The notes below the pieces were generated by a model, which ran no database searches, was not told the DNA's origin, and saw only the letters and a list, made by a program, of their open reading frames with translations. A stretch of 64,000 bases of DNA from Bryopsis sp. KO-2023 (taxonomy: Eukaryota > Chlorophyta > Ulvophyceae > Bryopsidales > Bryopsidaceae), in the NCBI GenBank assembly GCA_030272585.1, contig BSYQ01000002.1:5890001-5954000 (forward strand), written 5' to 3'. The first letter of the stretch is position 1, and every line of letters begins with the position of its first letter. Of the stretch, positions 1 to 12,869 are shown one piece after another. The translations under genes were made by a program, and so were the position numbers.

Positions 1-99
1 TCCGGGTGTACAGAAATTTCTCGCCAAGCCATAGTCGACATTCAATGAGACTTGATTTTTTCCCTTCACGATATCCGTGATATTCGAGACGACGTTTGC

Positions 100-460
100 A
101 ACAGACCTGGGCGCCGACCCGTTGGACCGGACCGGCCCGGACCGGCAACCACTTTTTGGACCGGATTTGACCTTTCTTAGACAGGTCAAATCCGGTCTGG
201 AAAGGTCAAATCCGGTCTAGTAAAGGCCACCTTTTCTAGACCGGATTTGACCTTTCTGGACCGGATTTGACCTTTCCAGACAGGTTGTCGCCTGTCTAGT
301 ACGGTCATACTCGTGTGACCTGTTTTAGACCGGTGTGACCCTGTTTTAGACCGATGTGACGCCCAATATGACCTGTTTTAGATCGACTCCAAGTCGGTCT
401 GGACAAGTGGGCCGCCTGTCCAGACCGACCTGGCACCTGTCTAAAACAGGTCACACAATT
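100..460. repeat. Inverted minisatellite cluster
   Basis: The motif GACCGGATTTGACCTTTC and its reverse complement alternate here with the related unit GTGACCTGTTTTAGACCG. Units in both orientations make the block strongly self-complementary. It could be the end of a foldback-type element cut off by the window edge. No coding signal is seen. Confidence 0.6.
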
Positions 461-544
461 AAGCACTTTTTAATGTGTTAATCGACTGAGAACTGATTCA
501 ACGGATTAAAGAACGAAGTGTTATTTATTATATGCATTTTTAAT

Positions 545-680
545 GCATGAATGACGTGAGCCAAGCCCACCAGCCACCGACTAGAGGGAGTCGGTCGACT
601 CAAGGAGGATTCGAACCCGGGTTGGCTAAGCCCGAGTCGAAGACACTATCGCTAGTGGACCCCACCACAGGGACGCACAA
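545..680 (-). other. tRNA-like segment, possible SINE head
   Basis: On the minus strand a GGTTCGAATCC box typical of an internal RNA polymerase III promoter sits about 35 bases after a GGGGTCCACTAG stretch that could be a weak A box. No matching acceptor stem is visible, so this is not called as a functional tRNA. A degenerate tRNA or tRNA-derived SINE fits best. Confidence 0.35.
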
Positions 681-892
681 AAGGGGGCCGTTACTTTTAA
701 GTACCCGTTTAATTTTGGAAAATTAAATTTAAATAAATTTACTGAAACTTAGGGGCAGTAATTTGTTTCCTCTTATTGCAACTCCTGAAACGAATTTGAC
801 TGTTAAAAATCACTCCATACAGAAACAGAGGACGAATTTTTCTTTAGGGGAGGTGGGAGGAATATATATTACTCTATATAATCATCTTTCCT

Positions 893-1032
893 TAGAGCAA
901 ACAATTAATAGTAACGCTAGTCGTCGCTTTGTACGCAGCAGCTTTTGCAAAAAAATCTCATCTTTTCATAGAGCAAACAATTGTTAGTAACGCTAGTCGT
1001 CGCTTTCTACGCACCTTCTCTTGCAAAAAAAG
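893..1032. repeat. Tandem duplication, about 77-bp unit
   Basis: A unit running from AGAGCAAACAATT through AGTAACGCTAGTCGTCGCTT to a TTGCAAAAAAA tract occurs twice in a row with small differences. The right arm appears to hold only one diverged counterpart near 61,950-62,010. No function is evident. Confidence 0.6.
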
Positions 1033-2400
1033 TTAACTTAGAGGAATTAGCTGAGTTCTTTTCTCGTGCTAAAAATAGTGAGACTATACCCTCTTTTTGT
1101 TGATTCATCAACCCCCCTAGTTATTTTGCCCGCATTTTTCCCTTTTGAACTGGTAACCACAGCTTCGCAACCCACTCCACCCAAGGGTGTATTTCAGACC
1201 CGCTCGCATTCATCAGGGTGTTGTATCGGCCGACAACTGTAACAGGTATGGTGTGCGATTATTTAATAGAGTTGGTAAGCATATGTTGTAATAACAACCG
1301 TCATTATAAAAAGATAATCGCTCAGACCGTTTGTAGAAGTAAAAACCTAGTGAGTCTCTTTTAACTACTTTATTTCTTTCTATTCTACCTGGAACAGGCC
1401 ATACAACTCCCATTGTTGTCTATCTTTTTGTCGTTTGTTTGCTTCAAGTCCCAAGCCCTCTCCGTCCTCCTCGCCCTCCCCCCCCCCCCCCCCCCCCGCT
1501 CTCTTCTCCCCTTTTTTCTCTCATAATATACCTCTTGATTCAGCTCAAGCATAGTTGGAGAGAGGGTTTTTCTCTATCACAATAAAAACACAAAAAGAAA
1601 GGAACGATTTTCAGAAATCACATCAAATTTTCGTCCAGATTATACATAGTAATGAAGAATTTTCCTGCAATATGTTTTTTTGCAATATGTTTTTTCCCCT
1701 ACTGTATTACTTTTAGGCTGATGGATAAAATTCTGAGGGCAAACAGGACTTTTTTCCATGACACTTGAACTATAATCTAAGTAATTCAGTGGTTTGTGAG
1801 GGCGATTAGCTAAGAGCATTCTTGATATTTTTAGACCGAGGCTTTCTCTTGATATGTTGACAACTCTTTCTTCAGTACTTCGGTTCATCCTTGCAAAAGT
1901 CCAAGTGAAGGTCCTGAAGTATGGTTTGTGAAGCTTGATTCATTATTCATTGTTCAATTGGTAGTTTTTTGCAACTCTACCCAGGAGTTTCATCAGCCCG
2001 TCGAAGGCTCGTTCTCCTTACAGTGGATCGATTTTTGTTTGCACGAAAAAGTACTGAATTCGAGGTGTTTCTATGGACTGGTGCACTGTTATTAGCCCTG
2101 AAAAAAAAAGAAAAGAAAAAAGAATTCTCGAAAAAGGAGGAGTCCAATCTTTCCCCAGCACAATATTTTTTTTTTTGCTTGAGCTCGCTGCAGTTGTTAT
2201 GTTCCTCTATTTTTTTCGAAAGCAACTTCGTCCTTTGGAAATCCGATCACTCCTGCTCGCTCACTCTCACCTCACTCCTTCCAAAGCGTTTTTTTTTTTT
2301 TTCAGCTGCTCGCCCAACAATACTAATTCCCCCCTGCGTTTGCAAATCGTAAATGTAAAAATAAAAGATACGTGGCAAATAGAAAAGGGGCTTTCAGAGT
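1033..2400. other. No gene seen; outer left arm
   Basis: The stretch matches 60,760-61,950 in reverse complement. It contains a long poly-C run near 1,480-1,498 and many A/T homopolymers. Open frames here are interrupted differently in the two arms, so I see no coding constraint. Confidence 0.5.
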
Positions 2401-2404
2401 TCGA

Positions 2405-2470
2405 AACGCAGTGGGGAGTCGAACCCCATCATTCTGAGCCGTTTCCAGTGCGTCCGAGACCCCCTCAATT
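2405..2470. other. tRNA-like block, paired with 60,610-60,690
   Basis: Both arms preserve a segment with GGGGTTCGACTCCCC (right arm, plus strand), which resembles a T-arm/B box, preceded by a short GC-rich stretch. Acceptor-stem pairing is poor, so a tRNA pseudogene or SINE fragment is likelier than an active tRNA. Confidence 0.3.
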
Positions 2471-2474
2471 TTTC

Positions 2475-5080
2475 AACACCAAGTAAACCCGCACAAAGCT
2501 TTCCTACTCCCTTCAGTGCAGCGAAAAAGAGTAACCCCGACGACTTCGTCGCGACCTCTCCCTGGTGGTGTACCGTGGTTCAATTTCGCGGATAGGTAGA
2601 TGCAGGGACGACCACCAATCAAAAAGTTTTTCAGCCTCAGCCCCTTAAAAAGAGGCCTTGCACTTCCTCGTGAGAAGCAGTGTGTTTTTCCCGCCTCGTT
2701 GGTGATTGGGTCCTCAGCGAGTGTCCTGTGTCTGACTTGAACTCTCACCTTCCGTCTTGCTCAAGGCGGAAACATTCTCCCCCCTGAACGAAACTATGGA
2801 GGCAAGTTTGAGAATACCTCTGCGCGGTCAGAGTCAAACCTAGGCGTTAACTCTAGGCCCTCGAACAGATCCAGCGACGCGGTTCGTTATATGCTCTGTA
2901 GCTGTGGGCAAGGGGACAACACGTTCGACTTTTTTCGACCTCCAACAGTCGACATCCGACCTCCGGCCACGTACACGGGTTGAAAGCTGTGGCTAACCCC
3001 GGCGTCGATTGACGACAGTGCACTCTGTCGGAGCCACTCTGCAAAACACCCTCTGCGGGTCATTGAAAGCGAGTGGGTCGCTGTTGACGTATTACCACAT
3101 TGAAAGTTGCAGAAAGTTGCGAGCTGCAGCGGCTGTCCTGGTCCGACCCTTTAACTGATCCCAACCCGATCACTGATCACCCCCTAGATCCCAAAGCACT
3201 CTGATCAAAACAGAAAACTGTGTCGCGGCTGGTGGCGCCACAGTCCGCCACAGCCGCCAGCGTAGCGAGCTCCCAGCCACTCATTCCACCGACGTGTCAG
3301 TTGCAGAACTGACATTTGCTTTTGACGCCTCAACCGAGTTTTGGTGCGAACCCTCAAACCGACCCATTCAACTTCGTATACAGGTTAGCTCGAGTCACCG
3401 TGCATCTGAGGATGGCCGGGCCTACCAATGATGATGCATGGGTGACTAGGAGCGGGTCCCCTCAAATCAAGTTGGAGAGGGGGGTTGGGAGAGGGGGGGG
3501 ACCCAGCCACATTTTTTTTTCGCAACTTTGGGCGAAGTCAGACCCAAGGTCGAGTTCAACACACAGCGTTCCACCATCTCTGGCGGTTGGGGCAGATATG
3601 AAATTGGGCAACAAGTACAATGATACACTTCCAATCGTTTTTTTGTTGAGGTCGTCCAGACTGGGGTCGATTGAATATCGACGCAGCGACAAGGGAGAGT
3701 TTTGTTGATGTTTGCAAAAGAGACATGCACAATCAAGCTGGTCGCTTGCTTTGGGGTGTCAAGCCTGCAAGTTGGAGGTTTTAGAATAAAACCTGATTGA
3801 AACTAGTCGTGGTGACCGCTTGTTTGCCAAGCTTGTGTTGGGCTGCTGCCCCGACTATTTCGAACGAGTCAAGGACAAGAGGCAAGTGCGGGGAAAACCT
3901 CTTGGTAGGTTTGTGGTTCGACTTCCTTCTCCGTTGACTAGGACCCTGAAGAAAAAAAAAAAAAAAATCCAAAATACGATTTGTTGGATTGTGGCTTTCA
4001 TTCAGTTGGTGTTGTTTTTGGACTTGCTTTTTTTTTTTTTTTCCTGGTGGATGATGATTAATCTCCAGGGTGAGTAAGGAGTGTTGAAAAAAAGATAGAA
4101 GAAAAGATGCTATTATTCTTTTCCAGATGGATCCCAGAAGCTGAGATTCTCTGGACCTGTGCTTCTGTTAAAAACAATGAGTGACCAAGCTTGGCTGTAT
4201 TGCATATTCACAGAATTGGGGGGAAACACCCCCACCCACCCTCTGGATAAAAGTGCCTTTCTTGAATAACTCAAAACTTCTCCATTTTTCTTCCTCCTTT
4301 ATTATGACCTTAAAGGAGTAATATTTATTTTAGTTTGCTTTTTCCCAGGATTCCAATTGTGATTACAAAAAAAAAAGATAAGGATAATATTAATATTTTG
4401 ATTTTTAATTTGGGCTGGGGCTAGCTGTGGTTGCAATTGCCCACACAGTATTGACCCTACTTTAATCTAGTTTGCACATTCTGTGGAATATTTTTGCTTG
4501 ACAGTCAAGACTTCACTGGATGGATGGGGATGAAACTTCTGGGGAATAATTGGTTCTGGTTGGCTCAATAGACACATCTTAGGGAAAAATCAATGTTGTG
4601 AATCAATTGCTACAGGCAGCCAAACAAGGAATCATCATCTCACAAGCTGTTCTTGCATTGGATGATCACTTCAAGAGCCTATGACTGACCATAAGCATGG
4701 AGGCTCCCACTTGCTTTCTGGAAGCAATTTTTTCTTGCACACTCTGATTTCGCTGTGGGTAGGGCTGAGGCTGCTACATCAATTCCCCCCCCATTTCCTC
4801 TACTACCTGTGGGTATTCCATAGAAGCGATCTTTGACTGTAAGTTATCCTGTAAGTTATCCGCACTCTGCATTACATAGGTCGAAAGCACCAGTACAAAT
4901 GGATCACAGGAATCCACAGGGAAAATTGTTAACAATGTTGTGTAGGTGAGACTCAAAAGAACCCAAAAAAAAGAAAAAAGGGGCCAGGGGGGAGATTGCA
5001 ATGCTATAGAGAAGCGTCTATGTCTGACCCTTTGCTGTGGAGTGGGGTGCAGACTTTGATATTTCAACCCTCTGAAATCG
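2475..5080 (-). repeat. Dispersed repeat family 1, copy A
   Basis: Copies of this family lie at about 15,130-19,090, 21,460-24,840, 50,880-52,345 and 58,190-60,740. Shared landmarks include a poly-G tract next to CTACTACCTG-type sequence, the block CATCCTCAGATGCACGGTGA and the palindromic GTTGCAGAACTGAC region. Copies A and E share one end (towards 2,475 and 60,740), while B and C share a different end, so there are at least two subtypes. No convincing protein is encoded and no terminal repeats were found. The class is unknown. Confidence 0.7.
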
Positions 5081-5084
5081 CGGC

Positions 5085-7930
5085 AAGAGGATATTATTCA
5101 TGACTTCTTTTTTCTCAAGTTTTATTTTGTGCTGCCAGGTGCACGCTGGTCGAACCTTTTTCGCTCGTCTTCGTCTCGTTTTTTGTGTTTTTTTTTTGGG
5201 GGGGGTAAGGGTGGTGAGAATCTGGCTTGTGGATATCGTCCTACATGGGGAAAAAAGACAAGGGTTACACATAAGAGGGAAGTAAAAAAAGACACCGGCA
5301 CAATCCATGTGTGTGTCTTAATTTGAACCAATTGACTGGGCATTAGCCACTAAACACTCCAGTGACTCTGGTGCATTTCTGCCCCTTTTTATTGTGAAAA
5401 ATACCTTCTCGGTCGTACTAGTTTTGTTTCAGGGGCCAACCAGAAACATGCAAAAGTGAAATTCCTTGCAAAACCCATAAAGAATGCAGAAAAACTAAAG
5501 TTGACTTCCAAAACTGATTAACTTGCCCACAAGAAATCCCCTTTGCATATTTTTTTAACCAAAAAATTAAAACAAAGCTTCCCCTTCCTTTTAGTCTTGT
5601 TTGTTTGGTCGTCCATTTCATTATCGGAAGTTTTTGGGTGCCAGAAGACAGCTGAGGAAAATACAGCAGTCATAGGTTTACCTTTTCAGGTTTTCGCTAG
5701 ATAACTTCTGACAATAAATTGCGCACACAAACAGATTCCCCTCCCCGCCAAAAAAAAAAATAAACAACAACAAAGCTCCAGAATGTAGCTACCGCTTTTC
5801 AAATATGTGCACACTCAGAGAAGAAAATCGATTTTGAATTCACATGACAACGGAAAACGAGATGAGGAGAATATATTTTTTTGGTTTGGGTTATGAGGCT
5901 CTTTTATCGATAATAAAACGAATCGATTTCCCCCCCCCACACACACACACTTTGTGGAACATAGTGGTGGTGATTCCTGAAATCACAAGCAATGGCATTC
6001 ATATAATAGTTTGAGCTGTGGGCTGGTTCCTCCACAGGAAAAAATTGCACTCATCCACAGGCTGGACCACAGCCCTCATACTGCCAGTAAAGTTGCTTGT
6101 GGATTTTCACCAGGGCATCCTCAATCCACAGCAGCAGAGACATGGCGATAAAAAACCCAGGGAGAACATCAGCATACTGTGATTGGGGTGTAAGGGGGAC
6201 CCTCCGAAGCTCGTTCCTTGAGCACCTCACCGAAACAACAACAGCAGGCAAACCACGAAAACGGAAAAGGGAAAAGACTTGCACCAAAGTCCAACCGGCG
6301 ACCCACCAAGGTCCAAAACATCGCAACAGATACCGGTGACGGCGTGGGTGTGACCGACGGTGGCGACGTATGACGACGACGGAACAACTTCCATCTCGAA
6401 AACTGGAAGCAAACGACTCCCAGAAAGTTCCGACCAAAGACGCCACCAACCCACAACATAACGAGTAACCGCAACCGTGACCGTTGAAAGTTGCTCAACA
6501 TGCTCATCGAGTCAGTGGGGAAGTTCTGAATCCAAAAAAATGAATGGCCAAGGAAAAATGTGACGGGAGGGATTTGAACCCCCGCCGGAAACTCGGGTTT
6601 AAGTCGCAAGGACAACACCAGCGTGCATCTTGTTAAAGATAGCGGGTCTGTTCCGACTTCAGCGTGGTATAGCACCGCCACGCTCATTCTGGACACAAAA
6701 ATCTCATGTACCCAAAAACTTAACACCAGAAAACCCCACCACGACGACCAACATACAGCGTAGTCAATCCACAAGAGAACTATTTTTCTAGAACGAGTCG
6801 TCCCCCCTTCCCCCCAAGGACTCGAACAGCTCGCACCTTGGTTCTGGAGCTCACGGCATTCCCTCCAGCTTCCCCCTGCAAACCAAATGTTATCCTTACC
6901 TACCTTTACTTTGGGGGTTTTCCAGCAAAGGACGATGGTCTTTTTTCCATTTGCATAATACACTATTGTGGTTTTAAAATATGATGGATATCTAATTCAA
7001 ATCAGCATTGATTTCATTTCAATCCTGGCATGCAATCTACCCTGGCGTCAATCAGCCCTGCCTCAATCGCTGCCCTTGGCTTCCAATTCTCAATGGAAAA
7101 AGCAAACAAAAACTAACAGCGTTTCTTGCTGTGCACATACATTCCCAACCCATTCTATTCTAAAAAAGCAGCCTCCCCCCTCTCCTCCCCTCACAAGAAA
7201 AAAAGTGAGGGTCAAGGAAGGCCTAGAATCTCACACTTCTGCTCCATTCGGCGTTCCGAGATCGAACCAAGTTGGGCATCTTCTCGGGCAGCTGGGGAGC
7301 TTCTCCATCTGCGGCTTGAGGGGGCGCAGCCCTGCCATACTGGGTCTGCACCTCGATTCCACCAGCTCTTGAACGGCGTCGAATGCAATACGTCCTGCGC
7401 GTAGAAATGTTCAGGGTCAGGGCCAGGGTCGCACCGCGGAAAAAGGGAGATCACAGAAATGGTCACAAAGAGTTTACAAATTTGAATTCCACAAATCCAC
7501 CAACTGGTTGATACATCTTGTTTGTGACCAATCGATCCAAAGCGTCATTTCCAGACTGGGGCAAAAAAAAGGACCTTGGAACACTCGGAGTTCACCCCCA
7601 TCTCGAAAAAAAAAAACTCCCTCGGTGAGGAAGAAAAAAAAAGGATAAAACATTTTGTCATATATAAAAAAAACTCCCTCCTTAGGGAAGAAAAAAAAAG
7701 TCTTGTCCTTGATTTTCACAGAAAATATGTAAAACCAAAAGAAACGCGCGTCCTTCGTCACTTCTTTCGAAAATAAATAAAAAAGATCCCCCACGAAATC
7801 GAAAAGTTGCATCAAGGGAAAACCCCATCAGTCATTTTTTTTTGGTTCGCAGCAAGCTTTTCAGCTTTTGCTGGAGTGAACCCTCCGATTTCTTTTCCGA
7901 AATTTTTTCTTCCCATTCCAATTACCCATC
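5085..7930. other. Left-arm-specific segment, no gene recognised
   Basis: This 2.85 kb is absent from the right arm, where sequence matching 7,930 leads after about 100 bases of unrelated DNA straight into repeat E. It holds a TG-box-like tRNA fragment near 6,555-6,590 (minus strand, GGGGGTTCAAATCCC) and many A/T homopolymers. The longest open frame (6169-6963 minus) shows no recognisable domain and I do not call it a gene. It may be ancestral sequence lost from the right arm. Confidence 0.5.
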
Positions 7931-8826
7931 CTCCACCTGAGACACAAATATTTTTTTCTCCTCCAGTTTTTTGCTTTCTTGGTGGTCCAGCTGAGGAAAA
8001 AACAAAGTGCGATTCCCGACATCCCATCGAAAAACGATTGGCCATTTCCCTCCCAAAAGAAAAAGGAGGAACAAAAAGCACCCCACCCATCTCCCTGCCC
8101 CAAAAAAGGTTCATCCCAAATTCCAAACCGTATCAACACAGAGCAGTTTCACTCTGTGTTTTTGCATCCAGTGGAGTTATGGCTCCATCAATTTCATTCG
8201 TTCAGTAACCTCCATCTCGACTGACTGTCGGGGTACAATATCCCAACCCAAGCAGACCTTTTTTTCCGATTTTTTTTTCCATTTTTTCCAAAGTTTTTTC
8301 CTTTTATTCTCCTGGTCTGTAGGGTGCAAAGGTGCCAAAACATGTCCAAAAATGCACTCGAAAAACAGTCGACCATATCCCCAGTCTTCCCCGATAATGA
8401 AAGAAAAAACCAAAACCCCTTTTTTTTGTCTTTTTTGTTGCTTTTTGTTCAGCAATTTTTTTGTATTCCACCCAAGCATCGACCCACAGCCGACCGCCTA
8501 TGTTGTACAGAATCAAGGGAAGACTGGAATTTGTAACGATAAAAGAAATTCCAACGAGAGTTGAATGTGTTGAAATAAGAATCAATCCCTTTTTCGTCAT
8601 TCTTTATCAAATTAAGAAAAAAATCATCACCTTTTTTTTTTTTCAAAATACCCCGCTGGGCCTGTATCTTTCAACAGATCCCATTTAACCCCACCCCGTT
8701 TACCCCACACGATTCACTCGTTTCATGAAAACAGTCTTTTTTTTTTTCTCCCTAAAATTCCCCCTCTCTTCCCTTTCCCCTCCCAACCTCCCCCTATCCC
8801 ATTTTCAGCATTAAGAATAAAAAAAC

Positions 8827-11800
8827 CTACAAGTCAGTTGTAGGACCTGTGTCAGACACAGGATTTTCAGCTTCAGCCCCCTCTTCAATCGTTGGGGCGC
8901 TTTTTGGGCTCCCAGGCGGTGGATCTGTAACACCAAAATCCAAAAAAACGATCCTCACATATCTTTTGGATGTTTAAAAATAGATCATGTTTTCGGTTTC
9001 CAAATATACGCCGACTGTCCCACAGACAAGAGTGTGGGTGTGACTGACTTGAACTGACCAAACCATCGGATCGTGAAAAGGATACAGGAAAACCGGAACT
9101 CCCAGCCATCCATGTAGAAAGAAGAATTGAGACAGAACTTACCACGGAGGGCCCTCACGCTGGTTTCCGCTATTTCCCTGAGCCCTTGGCGTAAAGCCGC
9201 GATCTCGTTGTGGGCGTCGGCCAGCTCAACGAAAGCCGCATAGCAGCTCTCGGATTCGGACTCGCCATCCCCTACACAGACAGACAGACACCATCAGCAT
9301 TCAATTCAATCCAGCTACACAACAAGCCAAAACGACATCATAACTGTCCATCGCTCCCTTTCCAACAAAAAACACCGTTCATTCATCTTGAATATCGAAT
9401 TTGTGGGTCATTTTTTTCTCCCCATTCAAGCATTTTCAACCCCTCAGGAGCGCCAGTGTTGCTGATTGATCCTTGCCGTTTGTTCTGAATTCCAATGATA
9501 TCCTCAGAGCACAAACAAATCGAATCCTTACCGGTTGCAGACTTGTTTTGGGCCCCGGCGAGGGAGTTGCCATGCTCCAGGGAAAAGAGCGCCGCACGCA
9601 GGCTGGCTCTTTCCCCCTCCAAATCCTTCTTGAGCTCGGCAATTTCTTGCTCCGCTCTGTCCATCTCCTGCGGTGTGATGCACACCGCGGAGACGGACGC
9701 TGCCTTCAGCTCCTGCAAACAAAACCCCACCAACACACAACCGTCGTTCAATTACAATCACTGTGTTGGAATTTCTCAGACAACCGCCCTACTTCTTTCA
9801 CAACTTCGACATCAGCAAACGAGGAGCGGGTAAAACCATCCCAACACAAAACTGCGGTGTTGTTTCGTATGTGGTGAATTTCAGCTCATTCATCTGCTCC
9901 ATGTCAGGATTCCGTGGTTAGATCAGAGGAAGTCGTAATATTGAGACAGCACTGACACAGCATTAAAGAAAGCAAAAAGAGGGCAAAAAATTCAAACACT
10001 CACCGTCAGGGACGAAACCAGCGACACGCTGCACCCGAGCTGTCGCCTGAAGGTCTCCTGGATGAGGCGGTTTTCGGCCTCGATCCAGTCGCCGAACGAG
10101 TCTCCCTCTTTCGAGTTCGACTCGCTCGACAACCTTCTCGCCATGGCCACCACCTCATCCATTCGACCTTGCAAGAGCCTGGACTTGGTGCTCTGCAAGG
10201 AAGAAGGGGAGAGGAAAAAAAAACAACCCAACATCAGAAATGCTGATCGGGAAGAAACATATCTTTCATCTCCTGGTGCTCAATTAATGATCCAAGCGAT
10301 TGGTATCCAGTCGGACTGGGCGACCATCCGGCCGTTCCCCCAACGCAAGGACTGGATGATTCTCCAGTGGGCATTGGATTGTCACAATGTAAATGAACAG
10401 TTATGGCCCCAGCAGTGTAACCGCAAGCGAAAGGAAATTTTGAACTCCATGTCGAGTTTCCATGCAGATTGTGTTGGGCACACAGCAAAGCAAAAGAAAT
10501 ATCCAAAAGCAATGTGATTCTGAAAGGGTTAAGTTCTTTCCCGATAACAATTAGACACAATGCTCCCCTCTTTCTAATCCAATGTTCAAATTTATCATGC
10601 TTTGTTTGCTGGATGACGTTAAACCTTTACTCATTTGGTTGGCAAGAGTCCATTCAGCTGTATATGTAGGCAAACTGTGCCCATAGGTTTTCCAATCGTA
10701 AAAAAGGCAGTGCAAGTAAAGGCAATATCGAAGCGAAACAGACAAGCAAATGGACGACTCACTTTCCAGCAGTCGACATACGGGTGGGCTTGGGGGCGCT
10801 TCGCCTTGATGAACTCCAGGGCGCTGTGGAGTTCCCGACCCTGAAATTCAAACCACCAAAAAAGACAGAAAGGCAATCGAAACTTAATCCACAGCACCAC
10901 CACTTGATTACACAACAAAAAACCATCAAAGCAAAGTTGAAACACCATTATGCAATTCTTATCTATATGTATAAACAATCCGGATGCACGTTCTATGCAA
11001 GTTTTCTCCCAGTTGAATGACCTCGATCGATGCTTTACCTGCACGAAGGTCATATACCCCAACACAGTCAGGGTGGCGCGGTTGATCCCCGCTGTGCAGT
11101 GGACGTAGACTCTGTTGTTGAGGGCCAACAACATCGCCAGCGTCCGCACAGCTTCCGGCAACATCAGGGTTTGATCCCCGTGATCGAAATCACGTATGGG
11201 GACCCTGGTCATTGCCACGCCCTTCTCCACAGCTCGCACCCTGATGGCCTCCCAATCGATGCCCAGTGATTCCAAGCATAGGTCGCACTGTGAAGGGAGC
11301 ACAAGCTTTAAAGAGGATGGCTGTCCCAGGTCGAAGATTTGAAAAAAGGCAACGGAGAAGGGGGGATTCCGCAATCGATAATCAAGAGCATGCATGCATT
11401 TTGAAGGTTTCTGCCCTGGATGGCGAAATCAGAATGGAGAAAGGGAAAAACACTGGGACAATATGATCACCAGGTCAAGCTGATGGCCCTAATGATAATT
11501 TTGAGTACAATTTTGTATCTGATGGACCTCCCTAATACGAGGTATCGTACAAAAGCACTACGTCGCAACAACTGGAATGCTTTTTTTCGTTCGGCAAGGA
11601 TGGGAGGACAGGAAAGAGCAACTCCGCGAACAAACCTGCAGGGACAAGACGGCCGTCGCTCCGGCCTCCTCCGCGATCCTCTCCTGCAAGTCGAAAAAAG
11701 CAATCAAGAAAAAATTATCAGCGCTCGTAGAACGCCCCGAAGACAAACTGATATGTCGCAGGAAACCAAAACGAAACTATGATGACGCGGGAAAACAGAC

Positions 11801-12387
11801 AAACAAACAAACAAACAACATTTAAAAAAAAAAAAAAACCTGGAAAACAACTGGATGGTAATAATAGCATTGAAGGAAACGCACCAAGTCTTCCGGAGCC
11901 CTGGGACAAGAACCGACGATGACGTTATCCATTATTTCGTCCCAGTTCAATGTCCACTTCCTGCAAGGAAAAGCATCCAAACAATAAGGTCGGTATTTTT
12001 GACTACCCTGAGCGCGCGCGCCCCTTTCTGTGATATGGAAATACCTTTATCTAATCATCAAGGGAAAAAAATATGAAGAAGAAAGAAAAGAACCCGAAAG
12101 AACAGCATCGCACTGGCTCACCACTCGTTCGAGTCTCCTTTCTGGCCCGACTCCTCCCAGCGCTTGTCGTTGGCCTCCTGCTCGGCGTCGGAGACCGCCT
12201 CGACAGCGTTGCAAACGATGAGGTCCCTTTCGTATGAACCCATGGCGGTTCTTGGGAGCCTCAAAGTCGATGGGAAGCCTGCTTGCCCCGCTCGCCGACA
12301 ACGGATGCTGCAGGTTTTGGGGCTGGCCCGACGAACGACGACGTTCGCGGCACTCCGGCAAGTCTGCGCTCTCCTCGACATAATCAT
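8827..12387 (-). CDS. SEX4/LSF-like glucan phosphatase, left copy
   Basis: Nine exons join in frame into 437 residues: 12387-12122, 11960-11885, 11683-11636, 11287-11039, 10840-10763, 10192-10004, 9712-9532, 9271-9143 and 8924-8827. All introns are GT-AG. The dual-specificity phosphatase core has the plant-type VIVGSC entry motif (about 102-107), IRDFD with the general acid (161-165) and the P-loop HCTAGINR (193-200), with catalytic C194 and R200. Family members remove phosphate from starch-like glucans, often in plastids. The first 45 residues are rich in R, S and A and could be a transit peptide. After the core come a helical region and a Glu/Lys-rich coiled coil (about 303-400) instead of a visible carbohydrate-binding module. 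It differs from the right copy at a few residues (for example APE versus APQ near 111). Substrate is inferred. Confidence 0.85.
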
Positions 12388-12702
12388 GTTTTCCTCCTTT
12401 TTCTCGTTGCGGAAGCAGATTTTATGTCACGGTGGTTTATTCAGCCGAAACTCGTGAAACAGTGGTTTTGCAAACGGGTCGTCAAGCTTTTCCTGACTAC
12501 GCGCCAACAGTTATCTCCCAGAAGTCTGAATGCAAAACAACGAAAATGTCTCTCTTGGGAAAGGGTCCGACGCGCTTCTTGAGTGAACGAAAATATCATG
12601 TGGATCAAGACGTTTGTCGAACAGAAAACGAACTTGTGGCGCTGGACGGTCGGAGTTCCTGTACGAAAGGTACTTATCGCAATGGCTTTCTTGCGAGGGG
12701 AA

Positions 12703-12869
12703 AGTACGGACCAATGGGAGGGGGGGGAGGGACCATACCTCGAAAAACAGCACATTCCAACTGGGCACCTGACTTGCCTGAAAGTACAAAAGGTTTACCG
12801 TTCTTTGCCCAGTAGGAATGCGCTGTTTTTCGAGGTATGGTCCCTCCCCCCCTCCCATTGGTCCGTACT
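12703..12869. repeat. Hairpin with about 60-bp arms
   Basis: Arms at about 12,703-12,767 and 12,806-12,869 are near-perfect reverse complements (GGGACCATACCTCGAAAAAC against its complement), around a loop of about 38 bases. It lies just upstream of the phosphatase start. In the right arm the distal hairpin arm is truncated at the edge of the deletion that removed carrier-gene exon 3. Confidence 0.85.

Noticed and set aside
3462-3736. Frame-conserved ORF in repeat family 1 (SLRRYSIDPSLDDLNK) seen in copies A, B, C and E
   Set aside because: Two overlapping frames are equally open, downstream frames differ between copies, and no domain or splice context supports coding; recent common origin explains the conservation.
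6169-6963. 264-codon open frame on the minus strand
   Set aside because: Trp/Cys/Phe-rich composition typical of antisense reading, contains a tRNA-like segment, no domain, absent from the right arm.
10631-11395. Single long ORF over the phosphatase core (and its copy at 54,582-55,346)
   Set aside because: It reads through introns 4 and 5; the spliced model restores the family alignment, so only the exon parts are real.
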